Assembly: GCA_001751005.1 (NCBI GenBank)
Contig: MAXL01000508.1
Location: forward strand, 1 to 8,576
Length of the DNA stretch: 8,576 nucleotides
Direction: 5' to 3'
Source: Desulfobacterales bacterium S5133MH16
Lineage (GTDB): Bacteria; Desulfobacterota; Desulfobacteria; Desulfobacterales; UBA11574
The translations under genes were made by a program, and so were the position numbers. This document shows positions 1-6,015 of this stretch, in pieces; position 1 is the stretch's first letter, and each line of letters begins with the position of its first letter. Below the pieces are notes generated by a model, which saw nothing but the letters and a program-made list of their open reading frames with translations, was not told the origin of the DNA and ran no database searches.

Positions 1-104
1 AGCGGGCTATTTTGATATTTTTGTGATTTGAGATCGGGCAAAGATGGCCTGAAGCTGTGATGCATAGTTGGGGAAGTTATTTCGTCCCCGTTCCTAAGCA
101 AGGA
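1..104. other. Window edge, no supportable gene
   Basis: This is the DNA downstream of the 105-698 gene. A short hairpin (gggga at 70-74 with tcccc at 85-89) could be formed, but no T tract follows on the minus strand, so it is not called a terminator. Short open frames on the minus strand run off the edge and cannot be judged. Confidence 0.4.
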
Positions 105-698
105 TTATGGGGCTGGATTGGCAGTGATTGTGCATGTCACGGTCACCGAATAGTCGCCTGCCTGCCTGTCATTTGAGGCAACGCCTTTGGCGTAAAGATG
201 AATTTTTGCTGTGCCCCCACTCGGCATGATCCTGCCAATGGCTGCATCCGGACATCCCGCCACATCACGGTACAGCACCAAATTTGCCGGCGTGCCGGTG
301 GCGCTTTCGTCACCACCCCAGGTATTTCCAGTTTCTACTGATATATAATCGGTTATCTTCACGCCAAAGTTCGTTTCCAAATGATCATATTTATTTGAAA
401 CAAGGTTGCCGGCCGCATCCAGATCCTGCTTGGTAAATACAGGGCAGCCATAATTGCCGTCAACAGCATAGTCGTCTTGCGGGGAGTCACCTGAAAAACT
501 TACGTCAAACCCGTCATTGCTGGTAACGGTAAATATGGCCCCTATGATTTCACCATAGTTGAATCCTTCACCAAATACAGACAGGGTCTGGGGTATGTCA
601 GCGCTTATGGTCGGATCCTGTGCCAATGCAAGTCCTTGCACAAAGAACATTGCAATGATCGTCAAAACTGTTGTGGTTACACATATATGTTTTCTCAT
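105..698 (-). CDS. Secreted beta-rich surface protein, paralogue of the 862-1524 gene (WxL-like C-terminal motif)
   Basis: 197 aa with a clear Sec signal peptide (basic MRKH start, hydrophobic 8-22, cleavage after ALA at about residue 26). The mature part is acidic and rich in Ser/Thr/Gly/Asp with alternating hydrophobic residues, which suggests an all-beta sandwich. It shares ordered blocks with the neighbouring minus-strand protein: FTVTSNDGFDVSF (56-68), DLDAAGN (92-98), TWGG (126-129), PANLVL (137-142), PDAAIG (150-155) and QAGDYSVTV (179-187). The C-terminus reads Y183-x3-V-T-C-x-I-x3-P195, the spacing of the distal motif of WxL surface domains with Cys in place of Trp. Three mature cysteines (85, 149, 189) are absent at these positions in the paralogue. 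It has its own promoter (773-801), so it need not depend on read-through. The SD is weak: only AGG touching the ATG or GGA about 13 bases away. Function is unknown; an exported structural subunit is inferred. A spore-coat-U or CS1-type pilin fold is an alternative. Confidence 0.8.
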   Translation of the reverse strand: MRKHICVTTTVLTIIAMFFVQGLALAQDPTISADIPQTLSVFGEGFNYGEIIGAIFTVTSNDGFDVSFSGDSPQDDYAVDGNYGCPVFTKQDLDAAGNLVSNKYDHLETNFGVKITDYISVETGNTWGGDESATGTPANLVLYRDVAGCPDAAIGRIMPSGGTAKIHLYAKGVASNDRQAGDYSVTVTCTITANPAP

Positions 699-701
699 CC
701 T

Positions 702-727
702 GTGATCTTTTCCGGTAATCTTTTCCG
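702..727 (-). repeat. 13-bp direct tandem repeat in the leader of the 105-698 gene
   Basis: Two adjacent 13-base units (702-714 and 715-727), read on the minus strand as cggaaaagattac and cggaaaagatcac, differ at one base. They lie immediately upstream of the start codon, inside the predicted 5' leader. Each holds a GGA that could pair weakly with 16S rRNA. The role is unknown; a regulator site or duplicated translation signal is possible. Confidence 0.7.
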
Positions 728-772
728 TGCTTAGCGAGCCCTAAAGGATTTTCAGATATAATTTCACTCAAA

Positions 773-801
773 ATTATATATCAGGACTTTTTACAGTGCA
801 A
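773..801 (-). promoter_or_regulatory. Near-consensus sigma-70 promoter for the 105-698 gene
   Basis: On the minus strand, TTGCAC (796-801) is followed after exactly 17 bases by a perfect TATAAT (773-778). Transcription would start near 766, giving a leader of about 68 nt before the ATG at 698. The promoter lies just downstream of the terminator that ends the previous gene, which supports independent transcription of the second paralogue. Confidence 0.7.
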
Positions 802-807
802 TACAAT

Positions 808-839
808 AAAAAAAAGGGGGGCTGAACGCCCCCCTTTTT
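808..839 (-). terminator. Strong intrinsic terminator after the 862-1524 gene
   Basis: A 7-bp G/C stem (816-822 with 828-834, GGGGGGC/GCCCCCC) has a 5-base loop. On the minus strand it is followed by eight consecutive T residues (808-815). It sits 22 bases past the stop codon of the 862-1524 gene. The A and T tracts on both sides make it nearly symmetrical, but no plus-strand gene reads into it. Confidence 0.9.
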
Positions 840-861
840 CAAACATCAGCTTTATCCGAAT

Positions 862-1524
862 TTAGTCCCAATCACTATCGGTAGTCGCTGTGAGTACAAC
901 CGAGACTGTATAGTCGCCGGCCTGATCATTAATGGTACTCGTACCCTCTGCCGTAAGCTGTACGAATGTCGCACCGAAGTCATCATCACCTGCCAAAATA
1001 TTGCCGATGGCCAGGTCTGGGCTATTAGTTGCTTGCAGCGCCAAAATCAGATTGGCTGATGTACCGGCCGGAGCAGCGTTGCCGCCTCCCCATATTGCGG
1101 CAGTCTCTGTCGAGACGTTTGAGCCTCCGATCTCTATGCCATACTCTGTAGCCAACACGTCGCAACTAGTAAGGTCATTACCAGCAGCATCTTGGTCAAG
1201 CTTGAAGAATTCCGGAGAAGTATTAGATTGACCATCTGCTTTCAAATTACTAGCTGGCGATGTAAAGTTAATATCATACCCACTGTTACTCGTTACTGTC
1301 CACATAGCAGTCACTTGGCTAGTACCGACACCGTCAGTAGTATTTAAAGCCACCGTCGCTGGATCAGAGATATCGGTTATAGCGAGGTATGGGGGGTTAT
1401 CCAAGGTGAATATCACATCATCAGTATCACCTGCAGCCATTACCTGCCCTGCCATACAAATCATACCCAAAGCTGCCACGATTGCCATTACATTCTTGAA
1501 GTTTTTCTTGAAGTTTCTTTTCAT
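862..1524 (-). CDS. Secreted acidic beta-rich surface protein, probably abundant (candidate major subunit)
   Basis: 220 aa. The signal peptide has a lysine-rich N-region (MKRNFKKNFK), hydrophobic 12-26 and cleavage after VMA at about residue 30. The mature chain is strongly acidic, with very few Lys or Arg, and Thr/Ala/Gly/Asn-rich, typical of exported beta-sandwich subunits. Visible elements are WTVTSNSGYDINF (75-87), DQDAAGN (110-116), YGIEI (128-132), IWGGG (144-148), SANLILAL (156-163), PDLAIGNI (169-176) and QAGDYTVSVVLTA (201-213). These blocks recur in the same order in the 105-698 protein. The final Y205-x3-V motif matches its relatives, but the terminal Pro is replaced. A textbook ribosome site, a terminator hairpin directly downstream and monocistronic layout suggest high expression. 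There is no sorting motif, transmembrane anchor or type IV pilin N-terminus. No family name is recognised with certainty; a WxL-like or pilin-like subunit of the divergent secretin cluster is inferred. Confidence 0.85.
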   Translation of the reverse strand: MKRNFKKNFKNVMAIVAALGMICMAGQVMAAGDTDDVIFTLDNPPYLAITDISDPATVALNTTDGVGTSQVTAMWTVTSNSGYDINFTSPASNLKADGQSNTSPEFFKLDQDAAGNDLTSCDVLATEYGIEIGGSNVSTETAAIWGGGNAAPAGTSANLILALQATNSPDLAIGNILAGDDDFGATFVQLTAEGTSTINDQAGDYTVSVVLTATTDSDWD

Positions 1525-1532
1525 TTTGCGTG

Positions 1533-1537
1533 CCTCC
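1533..1537 (-). promoter_or_regulatory. Strong Shine-Dalgarno for the 862-1524 gene
   Basis: The minus strand reads AAGGAGGC with the GGAGG core 8 bases before the ATG at 1522-1524. This fixes the start and implies efficient translation. A weak upstream -35/-10 pair (TTGAAC at 1581-1586, TATTTA at 1559-1564, spacer 16) is the best promoter candidate, but it is far from consensus. Confidence 0.8.
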
Positions 1538-2106
1538 TTTTATTGTAAAAAATGTGTTTAAATAATACTTTCCAAAAACCGTTCAATAGTGTTTATTATC
1601 TCTTGTCTTTTCGTTGCCTTTTTTCTTTCATCTTCTTAGTTTTTTTATTTAGATGTTTGTCAGGTTATTCTGTTTTTTTCGCTGTATGCTTTCTTTAAAG
1701 CAGAAACCGTGCCATGTTCCAATGTGAGCATAATAAGCTGTATTATCAAGCACTTATCAGCACTATCCTGGTTGATTTTAAAAATAAGAGATTTTTTTAT
1801 GGCTGGCCGACAAATAGTGTTCAAAAACCAACATGGCTCACAGGCAAGATCAGGGAAACACAAGGTTTCATTCCTGTAAGTGATTGTAACTGATGTTCAA
1901 TATCCAACACTGCCGACAAGGAAAACAATGACACTCATTAGATAACTTACTGATATTGGGGACAAATTGGGAGATTAGATATATGTTCAATTTTCATCAT
2001 TGAAGGTGTGGAATACAGTTTTTCCGAACCTTAAAGGCAGCAGGATCAAACCACTCACATTGAATATTACGAATCCAACCAAGAAAACGCTTGATATTCG
2101 CTCTTT
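1538..2106. other. Gene-poor stretch with fragmentary minus-strand reading frames (possible gene remnant)
   Basis: No convincing intact gene lies here. On the minus strand, an open frame (1660-1863, extendable upstream without an ATG) encodes a short peptide with codon-like texture, such as LTLEHGTVSALKKAYSEK. A second open stretch (about 1997-2090), in another frame and lacking a start, encodes segments such as FLGWIRNIQCEWFDPAAFK. The two are separated by stops and a frame change. This may be a decayed gene, perhaps of mobile origin, but I cannot name the family and chance remains possible. The T-rich DNA at 1600-1680 probably carries upstream promoter sequence of the 862-1524 gene. Confidence 0.3.
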
Positions 2107-2148
2107 ATTTAAGATAGTCTCACAAAATTTAAGATAGTCTCACAAAAT
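2107..2148. repeat. 20-bp perfect tandem duplication
   Basis: The unit atttaagatagtctcacaaa occurs twice with a period of exactly 20. The second copy follows the first without a spacer, and identity continues 2 bases past the second unit. It borders the remnant-like region on its left and the inverted repeat on its right. It could be a recent slippage duplication or two abutting ends of a lost element. Confidence 0.9.
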
Positions 2149-2151
2149 AAA

Positions 2152-2229
2152 AAGCAATTGGCTGTTAGCTCTTAGCTGAATCTGTTATCTATTTGATTTT
2201 TTAAGCTAATTGCTAACAGCTAATCGCTT
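2152..2229. repeat. Long imperfect inverted repeat (26-bp arms), MITE/REP-like hairpin
   Basis: The arms 2152-2177 and 2204-2229 match at 22 of 26 positions, with a core ctgttagc / gctaacag, around a 26-base AT-rich loop. As RNA it would fold into a long hairpin ending 23 bases before the Uma2 start. The arms themselves are built from repeated short AGCT/TTAGCT words. No T tract follows, so a terminator is unlikely. A dispersed palindromic element is inferred. Confidence 0.75.
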
Positions 2230-2252
2230 ATCTTAAGTAAGAGATATCAATT

Positions 2253-2831
2253 ATGCCTTTAGCTCAAAAAACGGAAAAAAAATTTACTTACGCCGATTAT
2301 GTTGGGTGGCCGGATGATGAACGGTGGGAATTAATTGACGGAGAGGCATATAATATGAGTCCTGCACCATCTGTCCGTCATCAAAAGATAGTAAATAACA
2401 TAAACATATTTCTTTCTACACATCCAAAAAAAAAAGATGAATGTTTTGTGGGCATTGCTCCTACCGATGTTGTCTTGTCCGAATACAATGTAGTACAGCC
2501 CGATGTCTTTGTTGTATGCGATGAAAAGAAAATTACCGAAGCCAATATCCAGGGCGCTCCTGATCTGATTGTTGAGGTGTTGTCATCCGGTACAGCCATT
2601 AAGGATAAAAGGGAAAAGAAGAAGCTGTATGAAATATACGGGGTAAAAGAATATATTATTATTGATCCGCTTTTATTATATGCAGAGCGTTTTCTATTGG
2701 GGAAAGATGGACTTTACGGCAAAGCGGATATAGTCGGATCCATGGAAATTTTGCCTTTAGCTTCTATGGAGGATCTAAAGATTCCCCTGTGGGAAGTTTT
2801 TGAAGTACTCGGGCCGGAGAAGCATAAATAA
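2253..2831 (+). CDS. Uma2-family (DUF820) PD-(D/E)XK endonuclease-like protein
   Basis: 192 aa, close to the usual length for Uma2/DUF820. The order of family signatures is complete: YADYVGWPDDERWELIDGE (13-31), the MSPAPSVRHQ block (35-44), VVQPDVFVV (80-88, presumed catalytic D84), GAPDLIVEVLS (101-111, E108), the K-rich segment 121-124, and the YGVKEYIIIDP block (129-139). These are the restriction-endonuclease-like fold positions, so a metal-dependent DNA nuclease is the family expectation; its biological role is generally unclear. There is no signal peptide, so it acts in the cytoplasm. The SD is weak (GAGA), and the start is the only ATG near the family N-terminus. A tract of ten A residues lies inside the gene (2426-2435). 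It sits between a repeat island and the secretin operon and is probably functionally unrelated to the latter. Confidence 0.9.
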   Translation: MPLAQKTEKKFTYADYVGWPDDERWELIDGEAYNMSPAPSVRHQKIVNNINIFLSTHPKKKDECFVGIAPTDVVLSEYNVVQPDVFVVCDEKKITEANIQGAPDLIVEVLSSGTAIKDKREKKKLYEIYGVKEYIIIDPLLLYAERFLLGKDGLYGKADIVGSMEILPLASMEDLKIPLWEVFEVLGPEKHK

Positions 2832-2881
2832 ACCGGACTGAGCAAATCATAATATTTGTGAAAAAAGATTTGAAGACATAG
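2832..2881 (+). other. Short spacer between Uma2 and the secretin gene
   Basis: There are fifty bases here with no intrinsic terminator and no convincing promoter. A small 5-bp palindrome (caaat 2843-2847, atttg 2854-2858) is present. The ribosome site for the secretin is weak (GAAGA). Either the operon promoter is non-canonical or transcription enters from the Uma2 gene. Confidence 0.4.
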
Positions 2882-4735
2882 ATGAATAAATATCTTTCCA
2901 GGATTATATTTTTGTTACTGCTGATTTTGTTATTTACATCAACAGCGCACGCTGATTTCGGCCTTATGCTGGGCTCCTTCAAGAATAAAAAAAATGCGCA
3001 AAAATATTTCGACAACCTGATCCAGCAGAATTACAAGGCCTTTATCCAGAAAATCCGGATTCCTGATAAAGGACTCTGGCACAGGGTTTGTGTGGGGCCG
3101 TTTGCCGCAAGGGATGAGGCGTTAGTCCAAAAAGCAATTCTGCGTTCTGACGGCTTTTCCGATATTGTCGTTGTGGAAAGAAAAACTGAAACCAAATCCA
3201 AAAGCCATTCCGAAAAAGCGCAAGCGCCTGTCAAGGTTGAACATGAACCTGTGAATAATGGTTCCTCGCCTGAAAAACAGCTTGATTTTTTGATAAAACG
3301 GCTTTTCGGGGTCCCGGATAAAAAACCGGATGCATTCCCTATAAAGGGCGATGTCTTAAAATATCTGAAAACTTATACCGGACATGGGGCTTATGGAATA
3401 AATAAGGATAAACTGTTTCCTGTCGACCAGGCAGCAACGCGAATTGCCGAACGAAACGAAAGACGGCAAATACTGCTTGCTGTTCGAGCCGAACTTGCCA
3501 GGCGGGGTTATCGTCGCAGAGATTTAAAAAAAGTTGCAATCCGCGGACTTGGAGATGGCGTGAGGGTTAATAATGTCTTTTACGAGACAGATATCCGCGA
3601 GGCGCTGAATGAAATATCCGAACAAACCAATATTCCCATTATTATTGATGACACGGTTCAGGGCACTGTAAACATCAAGTTTGAAAATACGCCGCTGGAT
3701 GAGTCCCTGATGAAGTTGCTGCTTCCAGGCGGTTTTTCCAGTCGTGAAATGGATGGCTATTATCTTGTGGGGTTTCCCCAGACCGACAACCCCACGTTTA
3801 AACATTTGAGCAAGACAAAACTGATTCGACCCGTATACATGAAACCTGGCGAAATAGCTGATCTATTATCAGATGATTACAAACCTTTTATTAAGGTAAA
3901 TGATAATAATAATATAATAGTGATCACTTCTCCACCCTGTATATTGAGACGTATATGTGATGATATTGCTGTGATTGACAGCAAACCGGGCCAGATTATG
4001 CTCAAGGCTTTTATTGTCGATCTGACCTCAAGCGCTAAAAGGACTCTCGGCTTTGACTGGTGGCCGTCATTAGAGGCCGGAGTGAGGATAGGAGGAGAAA
4101 AACTGGATCTGTCAGCCTCTATTGAATCCGGGTTTAAATTTAGCCTGAAACATCCGGCAGATCTTCTTACCAACAATTTTGCCGCAAGTTTTCATGCCTT
4201 GGTGGAATCCGGAGAGGCAAAAGTCTGGGCCACTCCCAGGGTGGTGACAGTTAACGGAAAAAAGGCAGTTATTAATATTAGCTCCGAACAAATATTTTCA
4301 ATTGTCTCCGGCCCTGAAAACTATCTCCAGGTTACTACCAAGGAGATGACATCCGGTGTCATACTCGAAATTACCCCGCGAGTTTCCGTTAATGGTGAAA
4401 TATGCCTTACTATACACAAAGCAGAAGTCGGAACCATATCCAAAGCCGGGGAAACAGGTGCCACAGGCAAACCACTTCCGGTTCTAACCAGGCGTAGCGT
4501 AAGCACTACAGTAGTGGTCAAGAATCAGGAAACAATTGTCATCGGAGGGCTTTTAGAAAAGCAATCAGACGGGGCCAGGAAAAGCATACCCGGTTTGGAT
4601 AATATCCCGGGCATTAATAACACTGTTTTTGGTATGGAAAGCAAAAACAGGCAGGAACGCGATCTGATGATTTTTATTACTCCTATCATACTGAATGAAA
4701 ATATTCCCGATATGGAAAAGGAGAATTATCTGTGA
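2882..4735 (+). CDS. Outer-membrane secretin with N-terminal SPOR domain (GspD/PilQ-type)
   Basis: 617 aa with a signal peptide (cleavage after AHA, residue 24). Residues 25-98 form a SPOR domain: GLMLGSF, NAQKYFDNL, then LWHRVCVGPF and a final IVVVER strand. SPOR domains bind denuded peptidoglycan glycans. A charged linker (100-135) and a helical region (136-222) follow. Residues 227-290 resemble an STN/N0 domain (DIREALNEISEQTNIPIIID), and 311-370 an N1-like secretin_N domain (LIRPVYMKPGEIADLL, NNNIIVITSP). Residues 371-604 are the secretin beta-barrel domain, with VWATPRVVTVNGKKA (448-462), GVILEITPRV (492-501), PVLTRRSVSTTVVV (533-546), TIVIGGLL (551-558), SIPGLDNIPGI (568-578) and DLMIFITPIIL (594-604). 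These match the GspD/PilQ core, so a multimeric outer-membrane pore is expected. No AMIN domain is present. The gene is followed by the lipoprotein gene with a 3-base overlap. The cargo is inferred to be the Ig-like proteins encoded nearby. Confidence 0.93.
   Translation: MNKYLSRIIFLLLLILLFTSTAHADFGLMLGSFKNKKNAQKYFDNLIQQNYKAFIQKIRIPDKGLWHRVCVGPFAARDEALVQKAILRSDGFSDIVVVERKTETKSKSHSEKAQAPVKVEHEPVNNGSSPEKQLDFLIKRLFGVPDKKPDAFPIKGDVLKYLKTYTGHGAYGINKDKLFPVDQAATRIAERNERRQILLAVRAELARRGYRRRDLKKVAIRGLGDGVRVNNVFYETDIREALNEISEQTNIPIIIDDTVQGTVNIKFENTPLDESLMKLLLPGGFSSREMDGYYLVGFPQTDNPTFKHLSKTKLIRPVYMKPGEIADLLSDDYKPFIKVNDNNNIIVITSPPCILRRICDDIAVIDSKPGQIMLKAFIVDLTSSAKRTLGFDWWPSLEAGVRIGGEKLDLSASIESGFKFSLKHPADLLTNNFAASFHALVESGEAKVWATPRVVTVNGKKAVINISSEQIFSIVSGPENYLQVTTKEMTSGVILEITPRVSVNGEICLTIHKAEVGTISKAGETGATGKPLPVLTRRSVSTTVVVKNQETIVIGGLLEKQSDGARKSIPGLDNIPGINNTVFGMESKNRQERDLMIFITPIILNENIPDMEKENYL
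4718..4723 (+). promoter_or_regulatory. Shine-Dalgarno supporting a GTG start for the lipoprotein
   Basis: AAGGAG lies 8 bases before the GTG at 4732-4734, inside the 3' end of the secretin gene. The GTG overlaps the secretin TGA (GTGA), a classic arrangement for translational coupling. It gives the basic MKLRQ signal-peptide start. Confidence 0.75.
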
Positions 4736-5094
4736 AATTAAGACAAATGACCTTGTTTTTTATAGTTCTGTTTTTATGGCTTACAGCAGGATGCGCAAGC
4801 ACCTTCCGCATCCAGGAGCAGACGGAAAAAGTTTTGCAGGAACGCGACGCAAGGCTGAGCAAAGAATACATGGAGAAATTATCCATTCTATCAGGCAGGC
4901 TTGATGGTATGAACAAGGCAATAGTCAAGGGGCTGACTGAAACCCTGGATACAGCCCGAATTGCCCGCGAAATGTCGGAAGAAGCCCTGGCAATTGCAAG
5001 AGAAAACAAAAAAGTGCTGGAGGGTAAAGAACAAGAGTCTTATAAAAAAGAGGAATCTGAAGAAGAGTTTCAATTTACCCCCATGGAAGAATAG
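4732..5094 (+). CDS. Small coiled-coil outer-membrane lipoprotein (candidate pilotin or scaffold)
   Basis: 120 aa. A type II signal peptide ends in the lipobox LTAGC, with the lipidated Cys at residue 21. Ala at +2 argues for outer-membrane sorting by the Lol rule. The remainder is almost entirely charged and helical: residues 25-100 show heptad-like spacing of Leu/Ile/Met/Ala, consistent with a coiled coil, followed by a very acidic tail (KKEESEEEFQFTPMEE). No enzymatic motif is seen. It starts inside the end of the secretin gene, so the two are very likely made in fixed ratio. By position, a secretin-targeting (pilotin-like) or gate-scaffolding role is plausible, but its sequence does not resemble PilF, GspS or other pilotins that I recognise. 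An Lpp-like trimeric spacer protein is another option. Confidence 0.85.
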   Translation: MKLRQMTLFFIVLFLWLTAGCASTFRIQEQTEKVLQERDARLSKEYMEKLSILSGRLDGMNKAIVKGLTETLDTARIAREMSEEALAIARENKKVLEGKEQESYKKEESEEEFQFTPMEE

Positions 5095-5155
5095 TTTCAT
5101 AAATCAGACATAAATCAATTGTTGGAACGATTTTTGCTTATAATGCAAACATAGC

Positions 5156-5992
5156 ATGAAACCAATAAAGATAAAAATTTTACAAAACAGAACATTCTTC
5201 AGGGGGTTCATAATAAGTCTGGCTATATTAGTCCTTACCGGCGGAAGGAATACCGCTTTTGCCGAGGTCGTCGTTGTACCCATATCTCTGGCCTTTGAAG
5301 CAACTATGCCGGCTTCATCGCTTCAAAAACTGGTCTTTATCGGCAAGGGGCTTTCAAATCCGGTTATGTACAAAATTCTCCCGGCAGAGGGACCGGGCGG
5401 TAATTTACAGCCGGCAAAATTTAAGATCAAAACACCTTATACCGGCAATTTCCAGCCGCTTGATAAGTTCCGGACAGTTCTTTCGAAAACTGGGGATGAG
5501 CGGACAGAGGCTTTGCTCTTCGTTGAAATTGATTGGGACAACATCCCCGGTGTTTATAACACTCGTATGGTCTCCAACAGCGGCGAGCGTGAAGTCCCGA
5601 TCCAGGTTACGGTTCTGCAAAAAACTATTGTTTCTCTCAATCCGGCAAAATTTGATCTCATACCTTCTGATATGAAGTCTCCAATTGTTGAGAAAATTCA
5701 GATTTTTGTGGCCTCAAACAGCAGACAATGGCATCTTTATTGCATGACAGAATCTTTAACAAGGGAAGGTGGTACCGAACAAATAAATACAAGCCGTGTT
5801 TATGTGAGACAATTATCGCCGGACGATTCATTGTCGTGGCATCGGTTAGACAAGCCTTTCGAGGTGGCCAGGGGCGGCCCAGGACCAAACCGAAAGGTTG
5901 CGACAATAGAATTGGCATTTGAATCTAAACGTGAAGATCGTCCGGGTCGTTATGAAGGAACTTTTAGATTTATGATCTCAAATTCTCCATAA
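5156..5992 (+). CDS. Secreted two-domain Ig-like protein with WxL-like C-terminal motif
   Basis: 278 aa. The signal peptide is long (basic 1-16, hydrophobic 17-29, cleavage after AFA at about residue 36). Two beta-sandwich repeats are suggested. Domain 1 (about 37-156) ends IPGVYNTRMV and VPIQVTVL. Domain 2 (about 158-278) contains VASNSRQWHL (185-194) and ends RPGRYEGTFRF, with Y266-x3-F-R-F-x-I-x3-P278. Domain 2 aligns by eye over its whole length with the next gene's product. There is no membrane anchor after the signal peptide and no sorting motif. No Shine-Dalgarno is visible before the ATG, and 61 bases separate it from the lipoprotein gene. The stop overlaps an ATG of the next frame. 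Export to the periplasm or surface is clear; a minor-subunit or adaptor role in the secretin cluster is inferred. Confidence 0.82.
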   Translation: MKPIKIKILQNRTFFRGFIISLAILVLTGGRNTAFAEVVVVPISLAFEATMPASSLQKLVFIGKGLSNPVMYKILPAEGPGGNLQPAKFKIKTPYTGNFQPLDKFRTVLSKTGDERTEALLFVEIDWDNIPGVYNTRMVSNSGEREVPIQVTVLQKTIVSLNPAKFDLIPSDMKSPIVEKIQIFVASNSRQWHLYCMTESLTREGGTEQINTSRVYVRQLSPDDSLSWHRLDKPFEVARGGPGPNRKVATIELAFESKREDRPGRYEGTFRFMISNSP

Positions 5993-6001
5993 TGGATGCA
6001 G

Positions 6002-6007
6002 AGGAGG
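6002..6007 (+). promoter_or_regulatory. Shine-Dalgarno selecting the 6016 start
   Basis: AGGAGG lies 8 bases before the ATG at 6016. An in-frame upstream ATG (5992, overlapping the previous stop) would add eight acidic/polar residues before the signal peptide and has no ribosome site. The 6016 start is therefore preferred. Confidence 0.85.
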
Positions 6008-6015
6008 TTAAGTAC

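Noticed and set aside
932..1231. 99-codon plus-strand open frame
   Set aside because: It lies entirely antisense to the well-supported 862-1524 gene, with no signal, ribosome site or family features.
1559..1590. GG-containing element upstream of the 862-1524 gene considered as a sigma-54 promoter
   Set aside because: A GG is present, but the -12 GC at the required spacing is missing.
1596..1631. Minus-strand 11-codon Lys/Arg-rich micro-ORF (MKEKRQRKDKR) upstream of the 862-1524 gene
   Set aside because: It is very short, in A-rich DNA where such frames arise by chance, and has no attenuator-like hairpin beside it.
2107..2148. Tandem repeats considered as a CRISPR array
   Set aside because: There are only two copies with no spacers, a 20-base unit and no cas genes nearby.
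5139..5144. TATAAT 12 bases before the 5156 start
   Set aside because: The only -35-like element (TTGTTG) is 14 bases away, and the transcript would be almost leaderless. It is probably a chance match in AT-rich spacer.
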